A DNA stretch of 64,000 nt from Pseudomonas sp. NFR16 (GCF_900108875.1 NZ_FNYJ01000006.1:1-64000), one strand, 5' to 3'; numbered from the stretch's first letter, positions 7,839 to 17,963 are shown. Program-made: numbers and translations. Notes: a model not told the origin generated them from the sequence alone.

Positions 7839-9296
7839 TCACAGTCCGGCGTGTTGCACCAGGCTCAACAGCGGCTGTGGGTAGACGCCGAGGAAGAACG
7901 CCAGCAGCGTAATGCCCAACAGCATTACACCACCGGCACGTTGCGCCCAATTGAATGGGGCATCGTGGCGCTGGATCTTCGAGTCCTGCAGATACAGCGT
8001 GACCATCACCCGCAGGTAGTAGAACACGCCGATCGCGCTGCCGATGACCAGCGAGGCCGTCAGCCACCACAGGTGCGCTTCGACACCCGTCGCGATGATG
8101 TAGAACTTGCCGATGAAGCCTGTGGTCAGCGGGATACCCGCCAGGGACAACATCATCACGGTCAGTACAGCGGTCAGGTACGGACGACGCCAGAACAGGC
8201 CGCGGTATTCAAACATCGCATCTGCGTCGCGACCGCTGTAAGGCGAAGACATCAGCGTGACCACGCCGAACGCGCCCAGGCTGGTCAGCACGTACGTCAC
8301 CAGATAGACACTGATCGCCTCGACCGCCAGACCTTTGCTCGCGACCATTGCGATCATCAGATAACCGAAGTGAGCAATGGATGAGTAACCGAGCAGGCGC
8401 TTGAGGTTGCTCTGGGTCAGCGCCAGCAGGTTGCCGATGATGATCGATGCGACGGCGATGACTGACATCACATCGGACAGCACGCCACTGGTGGCGGCCG
8501 GCGAAATCTGGAACAGACGGACCAGCACGCCGAACACGGCGACCTTGCTCGCGGTGGCCAGGAATGCGGCGACCGGCGCAGGGGCGCCTTCGTACACGTC
8601 CGGCGTCCACAGGTGGAAGGGCACCAGCGACAGCTTGAAGCCCAGGCCGATCAGCATCATGCCCAGACCCAGGCTGGCAATCGGGCTCGGCAGGCCGGTG
8701 GCCGCGATGGCCTTGCCGATTTCGCTGAAGCCCAGGCTGCCGGCTTCGGCGTACAACAGCGCCATGCCGAACAACAGAAACGCCGATCCCGCCGCCGACA
8801 GCACCATGTACTTGATACCGGCTTCCAGCGAGCGTTTGTTGAAGAACGCGTAAGCCACCAGACCGTAGACCGGCACCGACAGCAGCTCCAGGCCGATGAA
8901 CAGGCTCGCCAGGTGTTGCGCAGCGACCAGCACCATGCCGCCAGCGGCCGCCATCAGGATCAGCAGATAAAGCTCTTCGCGGTTGCCCGGGTAGCCGGCC
9001 TTGCCTTCACCTAGGTAGGCGTGCGCCAGGGTGACACACGCCAGCGTCGAGACAAGGATGATGCCGATGTACAGAAGGGCAAAGCTGTCGATCTGCAGCA
9101 GGGGAGTGACCACCAGCGGCGCGACTTTGAGGGCCGGGTAGATCGACAGCAGGGCCAGGTTGAGTCCTGCCACGGTCAGCAGGAACGATTGCGAGTGGTT
9201 GCGACGCCATGCGATACCGAGCATCACCACGACAACGGTGAGGCTGGTGATCAGCAGCGGCGCCAGCGCAATAAAGTGTTGAATCGTCAGGTCCAT
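7839..9296 (-). CDS. nuoN: NADH dehydrogenase I subunit N
   Basis: NuoN (485 residues) is one of the three antiporter-like proton-pumping subunits in the membrane arm of complex I. It is almost entirely membrane helices. It carries the family's core segment SLVPFHLWTPDVYEGAP with the conserved lysine-bearing helices around it. I start at ATGGACCTG, seven bases after the nuoM stop, because the longer frame reads through nuoM. It is the last gene of the operon and is followed by the bidirectional terminator. Confidence 0.97.
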   Translation of the reverse strand: MDLTIQHFIALAPLLITSLTVVVVMLGIAWRRNHSQSFLLTVAGLNLALLSIYPALKVAPLVVTPLLQIDSFALLYIGIILVSTLACVTLAHAYLGEGKAGYPGNREELYLLILMAAAGGMVLVAAQHLASLFIGLELLSVPVYGLVAYAFFNKRSLEAGIKYMVLSAAGSAFLLFGMALLYAEAGSLGFSEIGKAIAATGLPSPIASLGLGMMLIGLGFKLSLVPFHLWTPDVYEGAPAPVAAFLATASKVAVFGVLVRLFQISPAATSGVLSDVMSVIAVASIIIGNLLALTQSNLKRLLGYSSIAHFGYLMIAMVASKGLAVEAISVYLVTYVLTSLGAFGVVTLMSSPYSGRDADAMFEYRGLFWRRPYLTAVLTVMMLSLAGIPLTTGFIGKFYIIATGVEAHLWWLTASLVIGSAIGVFYYLRVMVTLYLQDSKIQRHDAPFNWAQRAGGVMLLGITLLAFFLGVYPQPLLSLVQHAGL

Positions 9297-9303
9297 AGCG
9301 CTC

Positions 9304-10836
9304 TTACCGGGCCGAAGCGAGTTGAGTGAAGGCGGTGCCGAGCCATTGCTGCACGCCATGCATGGTCGCCGAGGAAGTGTCCAGGATCGGCTGCGGGTAA
9401 ATACCCAGCAGAACCAGCAACACGGCCAGGCCCAGCACCATGATCATTTCCCGTCCGTCCATGCCTTTGTAGACCGTATCGGTCTTGGCAGGACCGAAGT
9501 AGGCGCGGTGGATCATGATCAGCGAGTAGACCGAACCGAACACCAGACCGGAGGTGGCAATCGCCGTGATCCATGGCGCACTGACGAAGCTGCCGATCAG
9601 GATCAGGAACTCGCCGACGAAGTTGCCGGTGCCCGGCAGACCCAGAGAAGCGGCCGCAAAGAACAGGCTGATGGCCGGCAGGTAAGCGATCTTGTTCCAC
9701 AAGCCGCCCATCTCACGCATGTCACGGGTGTGCAGACGCTCGTACAGCTGGCCGCTGAGGATGAACAGCGCCGCGGCTGACAGACCGTGCGCCAGCATCT
9801 GAACCACGACACCTTGCAGCGCCTGCTGGCTGCCGGAGTAGATACCGATCAGCACGAAGCCCATGTGCGAGACGCTGGAGAACGCGATCAGACGCTTGAT
9901 GTCGGTCTGGGCGAAGGCCAGGAAGGCGCCGTAGAAGATCCCGATCAGGCCGAGGATCATCGCGATCGGGGCGAATTCTGCCGACGCGTTCGGGAACAAC
10001 GGCAGGGCGAAACGCAGCAGACCGTACGCAGCGGTCTTGAGCAGAATACCCGCCAGATCCACCGAACCTGCGGTCGGCGCCTGGGCGTGAGCGTCAGGCA
10101 GCCAGGAGTGCAACGGCACGATCGGCAGCTTCACCGCGAATGCGATGAAGAAGCCCAGCATCAGGATGTATTCGGTACCGTTGGACAGCTTGGTCTTCAG
10201 CAGGTCGGCGTAGCTGAACGTGATCACGCCGGTCTGGTTGAAATTCACCAGCACCAGACCCAGGATCGCCACCAGCATGATCAGACCGCTGGCCTGAGTG
10301 AAGATGAAGAACTTGGTCGCGGCGTAGATGCGGGTCTTCTTGCCGTCTGCCGAGCTGTGACCCCAGAGCGCGATGAGGAAGTACATCGGCACGAGCATCA
10401 TTTCCCAGAAGAAAAAGAACATGAACAGGTCGATGGCCAGGAACACGCCAACGACGCCGCCCAGGATCCACATCAGGTTCAGGTGAAAGAAGCCGACGTT
10501 ACGCTGGATCTCTTTCCACGAGCAGAGTACCGAGAGGATACCCAGCAGGCCGGTCAGCAGGATCATCAGCAGCGACAGACCGTCGAGCGCCAGATGCACG
10601 CTGATGCCGAAGCGCTGGATCCACTGGGCCTTGAATTCGACCGCCCAGGTCGGATCGACGCCGGGAGCCGGTGCGTAGCTGTACGTACCGGTGCTCCACA
10701 GCCACAGACCCAGTGCGGTCAGGAGGGACATCGTAACCAGCGCAATCCAGCGCGGCAGGGTAGGGCCGAAGCGCTCACCTTGCCAGCACAGCAGGCCGCC
10801 GATAAAGGGGATCAGGATTAGCCAAGGCAGAATCAT
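9304..10836 (-). CDS. nuoM: NADH dehydrogenase I subunit M
   Basis: The 510-residue proton-pumping subunit is homologous to Mrp antiporters. It has about 14 membrane helices and the proton_antipo_M core (KLPIVPLHSWLPDAHAQAP, with the conserved lysine and His pair). The spacing to nuoL is 52 bases and to nuoN 7 bases. The pump channel it forms is driven by quinone reduction in the peripheral arm. Confidence 0.97.
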   Translation of the reverse strand: MILPWLILIPFIGGLLCWQGERFGPTLPRWIALVTMSLLTALGLWLWSTGTYSYAPAPGVDPTWAVEFKAQWIQRFGISVHLALDGLSLLMILLTGLLGILSVLCSWKEIQRNVGFFHLNLMWILGGVVGVFLAIDLFMFFFFWEMMLVPMYFLIALWGHSSADGKKTRIYAATKFFIFTQASGLIMLVAILGLVLVNFNQTGVITFSYADLLKTKLSNGTEYILMLGFFIAFAVKLPIVPLHSWLPDAHAQAPTAGSVDLAGILLKTAAYGLLRFALPLFPNASAEFAPIAMILGLIGIFYGAFLAFAQTDIKRLIAFSSVSHMGFVLIGIYSGSQQALQGVVVQMLAHGLSAAALFILSGQLYERLHTRDMREMGGLWNKIAYLPAISLFFAAASLGLPGTGNFVGEFLILIGSFVSAPWITAIATSGLVFGSVYSLIMIHRAYFGPAKTDTVYKGMDGREMIMVLGLAVLLVLLGIYPQPILDTSSATMHGVQQWLGTAFTQLASAR

Positions 10837-10888
10837 GACGGGCTCAATTCCTTTCGCAAAGTCGCAAGGTTCATGTCAGATCGACTCA

Positions 10889-12736
10889 TCAGACCAGCAC
10901 GATCGCGCCGAGTACCAGTACGGCACCTGCAGCGATCGAAGCGGCGTACCAGCGGAGCTGACCGGTTTCAGTGCGGCTCATCAAGCCGTTACCGGCTTTG
11001 ACCAGACGCGGGATCAGGCCGATTGTGTGGTCGAGCGGATCGCCACGCAGAATGCGGCTGATAGCCAGGTATGGTTTGACGAACAGCACGTCGTAAACCC
11101 AGTCGAAGCCCCATGCCGCAAACCACCAGGCAGACAGGAAACGACCCGGTCCGCTGTTGGCGATGGCAGTGACCAGACGACGCTTGCCGAGGAACAGCAG
11201 CGCTGCCAGCAGGATCCCGGCCAAGGCGATGGCGCCCGAGGCGATTTCCAGGCTGTGCTTGGCTTCGCCGCCCGCATGACCCGCGCTTTCCGGCAGCACG
11301 CCGGCCAGTGGCGGATGAATCCAGGCGCCGATGAAAGTCGACAGCACGATCAGCACGCTCAGCGGCAACCAGTGGGAGATCCCGTGGCCGGCATGAGCTT
11401 CGGTCTTCGCTTCGCCGTGGAAGGCGATGAAGATCAGGCGGAAGGTGTACAGCGAGGTCATGAAGGCACCGACCAGACCTGCGTACAGCAGATACTGATG
11501 GCCGCTGGCGAAGGCTTCCCAGAGAATTTCATCTTTGGAGTAGAAGCCCGCAGTGACCAGAGGCAATGCCGCCAGAGCCGCGCCGCCGACGATGAAGCTG
11601 GCGTAGGCCAGTGGCAGTTTTTTCCACAGGCCGCCCATCTTGAAGATGTTCTGCTCGTGGTGGCAGGCGACGATCACCGCACCCGAAGCAAGGAACAACA
11701 GGGCCTTGAAGAACGCGTGAGTCATCAGGTGGAAGATCGCGCCTTCCCAGGCGCCCACACCCAGCGCCAGGAACATGTAGCCGATCTGGCTCATGGTCGA
11801 GTAGGCGAGGATACGTTTGATGTCGGTCTGAACCAGTGCCGCGAAACCGGCCAGCACCAGGGTCACACCGCCGACGATGCCGACCAGGTGCAAGATGTCC
11901 GGCGCCAGGGCGAACAGGCCGTGGGTACGGGCGATCAGGTAGACACCGGCGGTCACCATGGTTGCCGCGTGGATCAGTGCGGAAACCGGGGTAGGACCGG
12001 CCATCGCATCCGCCAGCCAGGTCTGCAGCGGCAGTTGCGCGGATTTACCGACAGCGCCGCCCAGCAGCATCAGGGTCGCCAGCACGATCCAGAAATCGCC
12101 GACCTTGAAGTGCTGCGGTGCACGGACCAGCAGTTCCTGAATGTTCAGCGTGCCCAGTTGCTGGAACAGGATGAACAGGCCGATGGCCATGAACACGTCG
12201 CCGATGCGGGTGACGATGAAGGCTTTCAGTGCCGCGTTGCCGTTGTTGCGGTTGCTGTAATAGAAACCGATCAACAGGTACGAGCAAAGGCCCACGCCTT
12301 CCCAACCGAAGTAGATGAACAGCAGGTTGTCGCCCAGGATCAGGAACAACATGCTGGCAATGAACAGGTTGGTGTAGGCGAAGAAGCGCGAGTAGCCATC
12401 TTCACCGCGCATGTACCAGGACGCGAACAGATGGATCAGGAAGCCCACGCCGACCACGACGCCCAACATGGTGATGGACAGGCCATCCACATACAGCGCG
12501 AAGTTGGGGTCGAAGCCGTCCACCGACATCCATTGCCACAGCACCATCGTCAGGTGGCCGCCTTCAGGCGGTGCGACGTTGAACTGGAAGATCACGTAGG
12601 CGGCGACGATGGCCGACAGACCAATGGAGCCGACGCCTACCAGGGCCGAGAGGTTTTCCGACCATTTGCCGCGAGAGAACGACAGCAGCAGGAAACCGAT
12701 CAGGGGGAATACGAAAGTCAGAAAGAGTAGGTTCAT
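10889..12736 (-). CDS. nuoL: NADH dehydrogenase I subunit L
   Basis: The 615-residue distal antiporter-like subunit carries the long lateral helix that braces the membrane arm. The N-terminal domain (WEGVGLCSYLLIGFYYSNR) and the central core (KSAQLPLQTWLADAMAGPTP) match NuoL. The start overlaps the nuoK stop by 4 bases, so the two are translationally coupled. A long open frame on the opposite strand here is a codon-bias shadow. Confidence 0.97.
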   Translation of the reverse strand: MNLLFLTFVFPLIGFLLLSFSRGKWSENLSALVGVGSIGLSAIVAAYVIFQFNVAPPEGGHLTMVLWQWMSVDGFDPNFALYVDGLSITMLGVVVGVGFLIHLFASWYMRGEDGYSRFFAYTNLFIASMLFLILGDNLLFIYFGWEGVGLCSYLLIGFYYSNRNNGNAALKAFIVTRIGDVFMAIGLFILFQQLGTLNIQELLVRAPQHFKVGDFWIVLATLMLLGGAVGKSAQLPLQTWLADAMAGPTPVSALIHAATMVTAGVYLIARTHGLFALAPDILHLVGIVGGVTLVLAGFAALVQTDIKRILAYSTMSQIGYMFLALGVGAWEGAIFHLMTHAFFKALLFLASGAVIVACHHEQNIFKMGGLWKKLPLAYASFIVGGAALAALPLVTAGFYSKDEILWEAFASGHQYLLYAGLVGAFMTSLYTFRLIFIAFHGEAKTEAHAGHGISHWLPLSVLIVLSTFIGAWIHPPLAGVLPESAGHAGGEAKHSLEIASGAIALAGILLAALLFLGKRRLVTAIANSGPGRFLSAWWFAAWGFDWVYDVLFVKPYLAISRILRGDPLDHTIGLIPRLVKAGNGLMSRTETGQLRWYAASIAAGAVLVLGAIVLV

Positions 12737-13044
12737 CCGCGCATCTCGCTGGCAGCGTCGATATCGAGAGTGTGGAAGCGGCGATACAGTTGCAGCAGGA
12801 TCGCCAGGCCGATACTGGCCTCGGCTGCGGCAAGGCTGATCACCAGAATGAACATGATCTGACCGTCAGGCTGCGCCCAGCGGCTGCCCGCCACGACGAA
12901 AGCCAGCGCGGACGCGTTCATCATCACTTCCAGGCTCATCAACACGAACAGAATGTTGCGGCGTACCAACAGGCCCGCCAGGCCGAGGCAGAACAGGATG
13001 CCGGCGACGGCCAGCCCGTGTTCCAGAGGAATTTGTGCATGCAT
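12733..13044 (-). CDS. nuoK: NADH dehydrogenase I subunit K
   Basis: This 103-residue membrane subunit has three helices. Conserved glutamates lie inside the second and third (LMSLEVMMNASAL and LAAAEASIGLAI), which form part of the proton path next to NuoJ. I start at ATGCATGCACAA, four bases after nuoJ, giving the family's usual length of about 102. A longer frame into nuoJ is not used. Confidence 0.96.
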   Translation of the reverse strand: MHAQIPLEHGLAVAGILFCLGLAGLLVRRNILFVLMSLEVMMNASALAFVVAGSRWAQPDGQIMFILVISLAAAEASIGLAILLQLYRRFHTLDIDAASEMRG

Positions 13045-13048
13045 GGGA

Positions 13049-13549
13049 TTACTCCTTCGCCTCGTTGCGGCCGACATGGAACGCCGTTACCGCTGCGGCG
13101 AGCAGCAGCATCGAGGCGAGTTCGACAACCAGCAGGTAAGGACCGAACAGGCTGATGCCGACCGCCTTGGCATGCACGGTGGTGTGACCGATACCGGCAC
13201 CGGTGGAGTTGGCGAACAGCACGTACAGCAGCTCTGCCAGCAGCAGGCCGCCCAGCAGGATCGGGCCCAGCCAGATACCGGGTTTGAGCCATGCGCGTTC
13301 TTGCTGAACCGAGGCCGGGCCCAGGTTCAGCATCATCACCACGAACACGAACAGCACCATGATAGCGCCGGCGTAGGCGATGACTTCCAAAGCGCCGGCG
13401 AACGGAGCGCCGAGACTGAAGAAGGTCATGGCCACGGCGATCAGCGAAATGATCAGGTAGAGCAGGGCGTGCACCGGGTTCGTGTTGGTGATCACCCGCA
13501 GGGTGGCCACAACAGCGATGCCGGATGCGAAATAGAAAGCGAATTCCAT
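13049..13549 (-). CDS. nuoJ: NADH dehydrogenase I subunit J
   Basis: The 166-residue subunit has five predicted membrane helices. It includes the conserved segment FAGALEVIAYAGAIMVLFVF, whose third helix holds the pi-bulge involved in coupling. It lies between nuoI (9-base gap) and nuoK (4-base gap). Confidence 0.96.
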   Translation of the reverse strand: MEFAFYFASGIAVVATLRVITNTNPVHALLYLIISLIAVAMTFFSLGAPFAGALEVIAYAGAIMVLFVFVVMMLNLGPASVQQERAWLKPGIWLGPILLGGLLLAELLYVLFANSTGAGIGHTTVHAKAVGISLFGPYLLVVELASMLLLAAAVTAFHVGRNEAKE

Positions 13550-13558
13550 CTTTCTTCC

Positions 13559-14107
13559 TTAAGGCAGCAAGCTCTTGACGTTGATGGGCTCGGCTTCGTT
13601 CTGGGCAGCGCCTTTCGGCTTGCCGGCGATCGCCATCCCCGCAACGCGGTAGAAGTTGTAGTCAGGGTTCTTGCCGGGGCCGGAGATCAGCAGATCTTCT
13701 TTCTCGTACACCAGATCCTGACGTTTGAACTCGGCCATTTCGAAATCCGGCGTGAGCTGGATCGCGGTGGTCGGGCAGGCTTCTTCACAGAGACCGCAGA
13801 AGATGCAACGCGAGAAGTTGATGCGGAAGAAGTCCGGGTACCAGCGGCCGTCTTCGGTTTCCGCTTTCTGCAGCGAGATGCAGCCGACCGGGCAGGCCAC
13901 GGCGCACAGGTTGCAGGCCACGCAGCGCTCTTCGCCGTCGGGATCGCGGGTCAGGACGATGCGGCCACGGTAGCGAGGCGGCAGGTAAACCGCTTCTTCC
14001 GGATATTGCAGGGTGTCGCGCTTACGGAAGCCATGGCCGAAGACCATGATCAGGCTGCGCAGCTGGGTACCCGTACCCTTAACGATGTCGCCGATATATT
14101 TGAACAT
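13559..14107 (-). CDS. nuoI: NADH dehydrogenase I subunit I
   Basis: The 182-residue peripheral-arm subunit binds two [4Fe-4S] clusters (N6a and N6b) through CVACNLCAVACPV and CIFCGLCEEACPT. These clusters carry electrons toward NuoB and the quinone site. The N-terminal amphipathic segment associates with the membrane subunit NuoH. All eight cluster cysteines are present. Confidence 0.97.
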   Translation of the reverse strand: MFKYIGDIVKGTGTQLRSLIMVFGHGFRKRDTLQYPEEAVYLPPRYRGRIVLTRDPDGEERCVACNLCAVACPVGCISLQKAETEDGRWYPDFFRINFSRCIFCGLCEEACPTTAIQLTPDFEMAEFKRQDLVYEKEDLLISGPGKNPDYNFYRVAGMAIAGKPKGAAQNEAEPINVKSLLP

Positions 14108-14118
14108 GGGTCAAATCC

Positions 14119-15111
14119 TCACTGAGCCGCCAAGACGACCGCAGCGGTCACTAGCAAATTGATCAGGGTCAGTGGCAGGCAGAACTTCCAGCTGAAATCC
14201 ATCACCTGGTCATAACGCGGACGCGGAATGGAAGCGCGCAGCAGGATGAACAGCATGATGAAGAACGCGGTCTTCAGGACGAACCACATGAACGACAGTT
14301 GCGGCAGGATGTTGAACGGGCCGTGCCAGCCACCGAAGAACAGGGTCACCAGCAGCGCCGAGATCAGGATGATGCCGATGTACTCACCGACGAAGAACAT
14401 GCCCCATTTCATGCCGGCGTATTCAATGTGGTAACCGTCGGCCAGTTCCTGTTCCGCTTCCGGCTGGTCGAACGGGTGACGGTGAGTCACGGCGACGCCA
14501 GCGATGAAGAAGGTGCAGAAGCCGAAGAACTGCGGAATGATGAACCACAGATGATCGGCCTGGTACTGAACGATGTCGCCCATGTTGAACGAGCCGACCT
14601 GAACGATGATGCCCATCAGGGACAGGCCCAGGAACACTTCGTACGAGACGGTCTGAGCCGAGGCCCGCAAGCTGCCGAGCAGCGCGTACTTGTTGTTCGA
14701 CGACCAGCCTGCGAACAGCACGGCGTAGACCGAAAGACCGGCCATCGCGAAGAAGAACAGCAGGCCGATGTTCAGGTCCGCGACAACCCAGGTCTGGGTG
14801 ACCGGGATGATCGAGAACGAGATCAGCAGCGCGCTCATGGCCACGACTGGCGCCAGGGTGAAGATCATCTTGTCGACGAAGGGAGGGTTCCAGTCTTCCT
14901 TGAAGAACATCTTCAGCATGTCGGCGGCAATCTGGAACATACCGAACGGACCGACGCGGTTGGGACCGTAACGGTCCTGCCACCAGCCCAGCAGCCGACG
15001 CTCGACGAAGCTGAGCAGGGCGCCGCAGACCACCACGGCCAGCAGCACCACGATGGCCTTGATGACGGCGATGATCGAGTCGATCACCTCAGGGGTAAAC
15101 CATGTGGTCAT
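14119..15111 (-). CDS. nuoH: NADH dehydrogenase I subunit H
   Basis: The 330-residue membrane subunit has eight helices and forms much of the quinone-binding chamber. The conserved loop ERRLLGWWQDRYGPNRVGP and the acidic segment FDQPEAEQELADGYHIEY are visible. The start overlaps the nuoG stop by 4 bases (ATGA). Confidence 0.97.
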   Translation of the reverse strand: MTTWFTPEVIDSIIAVIKAIVVLLAVVVCGALLSFVERRLLGWWQDRYGPNRVGPFGMFQIAADMLKMFFKEDWNPPFVDKMIFTLAPVVAMSALLISFSIIPVTQTWVVADLNIGLLFFFAMAGLSVYAVLFAGWSSNNKYALLGSLRASAQTVSYEVFLGLSLMGIIVQVGSFNMGDIVQYQADHLWFIIPQFFGFCTFFIAGVAVTHRHPFDQPEAEQELADGYHIEYAGMKWGMFFVGEYIGIILISALLVTLFFGGWHGPFNILPQLSFMWFVLKTAFFIMLFILLRASIPRPRYDQVMDFSWKFCLPLTLINLLVTAAVVLAAQ

Positions 15112-17825
15112 TGTGCTGCCTCCTGCAGACCTTCAACGGTTTTCCCGGCCAGTGCCGGAGGAATGCCCGCCAGACCCGATGGCAGCGCCACCAGACCGGC
15201 GCCCAGTTCTTCATTGATGCGCAGTGGCAGACGCAGGGTCTGGCCGGCAACGTTGAGGCTGAGCATGGCACCGTCGTTGACGCCCAGGCGGTCCGCTTCG
15301 GACTTGGCCAGTGCGACGTAGGCAGCCGGAATACGTTCCTGAACCGGCGCGGCTTTGGACGAGTTCTCGTCGCTGCCGAACAGGTGGTAGAACGGCACGA
15401 CCTGCCAGGTCCCTTGAGCAGGGGAGAATGCGCGCGGCACGCTGGCGAACCAGCTCAGGTTGTCGCCGCTGCTTTCGATCAGGCGCACGCCCGGATCGCC
15501 CGCACGCAGATGACCACCGACTTCGTCCTGGAACTTGTTCCAGGCCTGTGGCGAGTTCCAGCCCGGCGACCAGGCGAACGGCACCTGAGAGCGAGGCTCG
15601 GCCGAGCCCGAGTAGCCTTCCATCGAGAACGAGAACGCAGTGTCCTTGTCTTGCGAGGTGCGCGGTTCATGCACGCTGATGTTGGCGCGCATGGCGGTAC
15701 GGCCACTGTAGCGCAGCGGTTCACGGGCCAGTTTCAGACCCTTGATGCGGAACGCAGCGGACGGTGCGGCACCGACGATGCCGGCCAGTTGCGCGTTGCT
15801 CGCAGCACAGGCTTCGGTGACGTGGTCCAGTTGAGTCCAGTCGACCGGCTTGTTCAGCAGGGTCGCGCGCAGGGCATGCAACCAGCGCCAGCCTTCATGG
15901 ATCTGGATGCTGGCGTCAAGGTAAGTCGGATCGTAGACCTGGAAGAAACGCTGAGCGCGGCCTTCCTGGCTGACCAGCGTGCCGTCGCCTTCCGCGAAGC
16001 TGGCGGCTGGCAGCACAAGGTGCGCGCGATCGGTGGTCGCGGTCTTCTGGTGGTCGGCAACGATCACCACTTTCGCGGCCTTCAATGCAGCCTCGACCGT
16101 CGCGGCATCGACGCGGGTGAACAGATCGTTTTCCAGCACGACGATGGCGTCGGCCTTGCCCGAGATCACCGCTTGCAGCGCGTCATCGACCGAATCGCCA
16201 CCGAACAGGGTCAGGCCCATGCTGTTGGCTTCCGGCACGACCAGGCTGAGCGAGCCGTTCTTGTCGCGCAGCTTCAGGGCCTTGGCGATGTTCGCGGCCG
16301 CTTCGATCAGCGCGTCTGAACCCAGCGAGGCACCGGAGACGATCAGCGGACGCTTGGCTTCGAGCAGGGCAGTGGCGATGCGCTGAGCGAGTTCCAGCGC
16401 TTCGCTGTCCAGACCCACGACCGCCGGTGCGCTCGGGTCGATGGCATGCGCCACGGCAAAACCGATGCGCGCCAGGTCGTCAGGGGCGGCATGCACGCAT
16501 TCCTCGGCGATGTCGTCCAGGCGGGTTTCAGCCAGGCTGGCGATGAACAGCGGGTTCATCTCGTGCTGACCGATGTTTTTCACCGCAGCGTCGAGCCATG
16601 GCTGGACTTTCATCGCGGCGGCCATGTCTTCGGCCTTGTTCTTCACCAGTTGACGCAGACCGAGGGCCATGCGCGCTGCCGTCTGAGTCACGTCTTCGCC
16701 AAGGATGAACACGGCATCGTGCTCTTCGACTTCGCGCAGGGTCGGGATGGGCAGCGGGCTGTCCTTCAGGACCTGGGCGATCAAGCGCAGACGCGCAAGC
16801 TCACCGGCTTCGATGCCCGAGTAGAAATGCTCGGCACCGACCAGTTCGCGCAGGGCGAAGTTGCTTTCGAGGCTGGCGCGAGGCGACCCGATGCCGACGA
16901 TGTTGCGACCGCGCAGCATGTCGGCGGCCTTGTCCAGCGCAGCGTCCAGGCTCAGCTTGACGTTGCCTTCGGCCAGCAGCGGCTGACGCGGACGGTCCTT
17001 GCGATTGACGTAGCCGTAGCCGAACCGGCCGCGGTCGCAGAGGAAATACTGGTTCACCGAGCCGTTGTAGCGGTTCTCGATACGGCGGATTTCGCCATAA
17101 CGTTCGCCCGGGCTGATGTTGCAGCCGCTGGAGCAGCCGTGGCAGATGCTCGGCGAGAACTGCATGTCCCACTTACGGTTGTAACGCTCGGAGTGCGTCT
17201 TGTCGGTGAACACACCGGTCGGGCAGACCTCGGTGAGGTTGCCGGAGAACTCGCTTTCCAGCGTGCCGTCTTCGACGCGACCGAAGTACACGTTGTCGTG
17301 GGCGCCGAAGACCCCGAGGTCGGTGCCACCGGCGTAGTCTTTATAGAAGCGCACACAGCGATAGCAGGCGATGCAGCGGTTCATCTCATGCGCGATGAAC
17401 GGCCCCAGCTCCTGATTCTGGTGGGTGCGCTTGGTGAAGCGATACCGGCGCTCGTTGTGGCCGGTCATCACGGTCATGTCCTGCAGATGGCAGTGACCGC
17501 CTTCTTCACAGACCGGACAGTCGTGAGGATGGTTGGTCATCAGCCATTCGACGACGCTGGCGCGGAACGCCTTGGATTCTTCGTCGTCGATGGAGATCCA
17601 GGTGTTGTCCGTGGCTGGCGTCATGCAGGACATGACGATACGACCACGGGTGTCGTTCTCGTCGGTGTACTGCTTGACCGCGCACTGGCGACAGGCGCCA
17701 ACGCTGCCAAGGGCTGGATGCCAGCAGAAATAAGGGATGTCGAGCCCCAGCGACAGACAGGCCTGTAACAGGTTGTCTGCGCCATCGACTTCGAGCGCTT
17801 TGCCGTCTACGTGGATAGTAGCCAT
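15108..17825 (-). CDS. nuoG: NADH dehydrogenase I subunit G
   Basis: The 905-residue peripheral subunit carries several iron-sulfur clusters. An N-terminal ferredoxin-like [2Fe-2S] site uses cysteines around residues 34-67 (YFCWHPALGSVGACRQC). A His/Cys site is in HPHDCPVCEEGGHC, and a [4Fe-4S] site in CIACYRCVRF. The extra N7 cluster motif CHGCSSGCNI is typical of bacteria such as E. coli. The C-terminal two-thirds resemble the molybdopterin oxidoreductase fold without a cofactor. A 138-base structured spacer separates it from nuoF. Confidence 0.97.
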   Translation of the reverse strand: MATIHVDGKALEVDGADNLLQACLSLGLDIPYFCWHPALGSVGACRQCAVKQYTDENDTRGRIVMSCMTPATDNTWISIDDEESKAFRASVVEWLMTNHPHDCPVCEEGGHCHLQDMTVMTGHNERRYRFTKRTHQNQELGPFIAHEMNRCIACYRCVRFYKDYAGGTDLGVFGAHDNVYFGRVEDGTLESEFSGNLTEVCPTGVFTDKTHSERYNRKWDMQFSPSICHGCSSGCNISPGERYGEIRRIENRYNGSVNQYFLCDRGRFGYGYVNRKDRPRQPLLAEGNVKLSLDAALDKAADMLRGRNIVGIGSPRASLESNFALRELVGAEHFYSGIEAGELARLRLIAQVLKDSPLPIPTLREVEEHDAVFILGEDVTQTAARMALGLRQLVKNKAEDMAAAMKVQPWLDAAVKNIGQHEMNPLFIASLAETRLDDIAEECVHAAPDDLARIGFAVAHAIDPSAPAVVGLDSEALELAQRIATALLEAKRPLIVSGASLGSDALIEAAANIAKALKLRDKNGSLSLVVPEANSMGLTLFGGDSVDDALQAVISGKADAIVVLENDLFTRVDAATVEAALKAAKVVIVADHQKTATTDRAHLVLPAASFAEGDGTLVSQEGRAQRFFQVYDPTYLDASIQIHEGWRWLHALRATLLNKPVDWTQLDHVTEACAASNAQLAGIVGAAPSAAFRIKGLKLAREPLRYSGRTAMRANISVHEPRTSQDKDTAFSFSMEGYSGSAEPRSQVPFAWSPGWNSPQAWNKFQDEVGGHLRAGDPGVRLIESSGDNLSWFASVPRAFSPAQGTWQVVPFYHLFGSDENSSKAAPVQERIPAAYVALAKSEADRLGVNDGAMLSLNVAGQTLRLPLRINEELGAGLVALPSGLAGIPPALAGKTVEGLQEAAQ

Positions 17826-17885
17826 GGTTCAAAGTTCTTCGTTGGCCCGGTGTCAGCGGGCGTGGCTAATGGAATCTCGGTGCTG

Positions 17886-17950
17886 CTCCGATTCAGTCAG
17901 CCCGGTGGGCGCAATCGGAGCGAAGGTCAGCGGCCTTGCGGGCCACTGAC
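17886..17950 (-). other. Two hairpins in the nuoF-nuoG spacer
   Basis: Most nuo genes abut or overlap, but nuoF and nuoG are 138 bases apart. The spacer holds two inverted repeats. One is ctccgatt (17886-17893) with aatcggag (17913-17920), enclosing gccc/gggc. The other is gtcag.ggcc / gggcc.ctgac (17926-17950). A run of six T residues on the plus strand is nearby, but on the coding strand it reads as A, so these are not standard terminators for nuo. RNA processing or stability control is possible. Confidence 0.45.
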
Positions 17951-17963
17951 CGGTCTGTCTTTT

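Noticed and set aside
10691..12730. Long open frame (679 codons) on the plus strand opposite nuoL/nuoM
   Set aside because: Its translation is rich in Gln, His, Asp and Arg with no fold. It is a shadow of the strongly biased codons of nuoL. The same applies to other plus-strand frames across the nuo operon.
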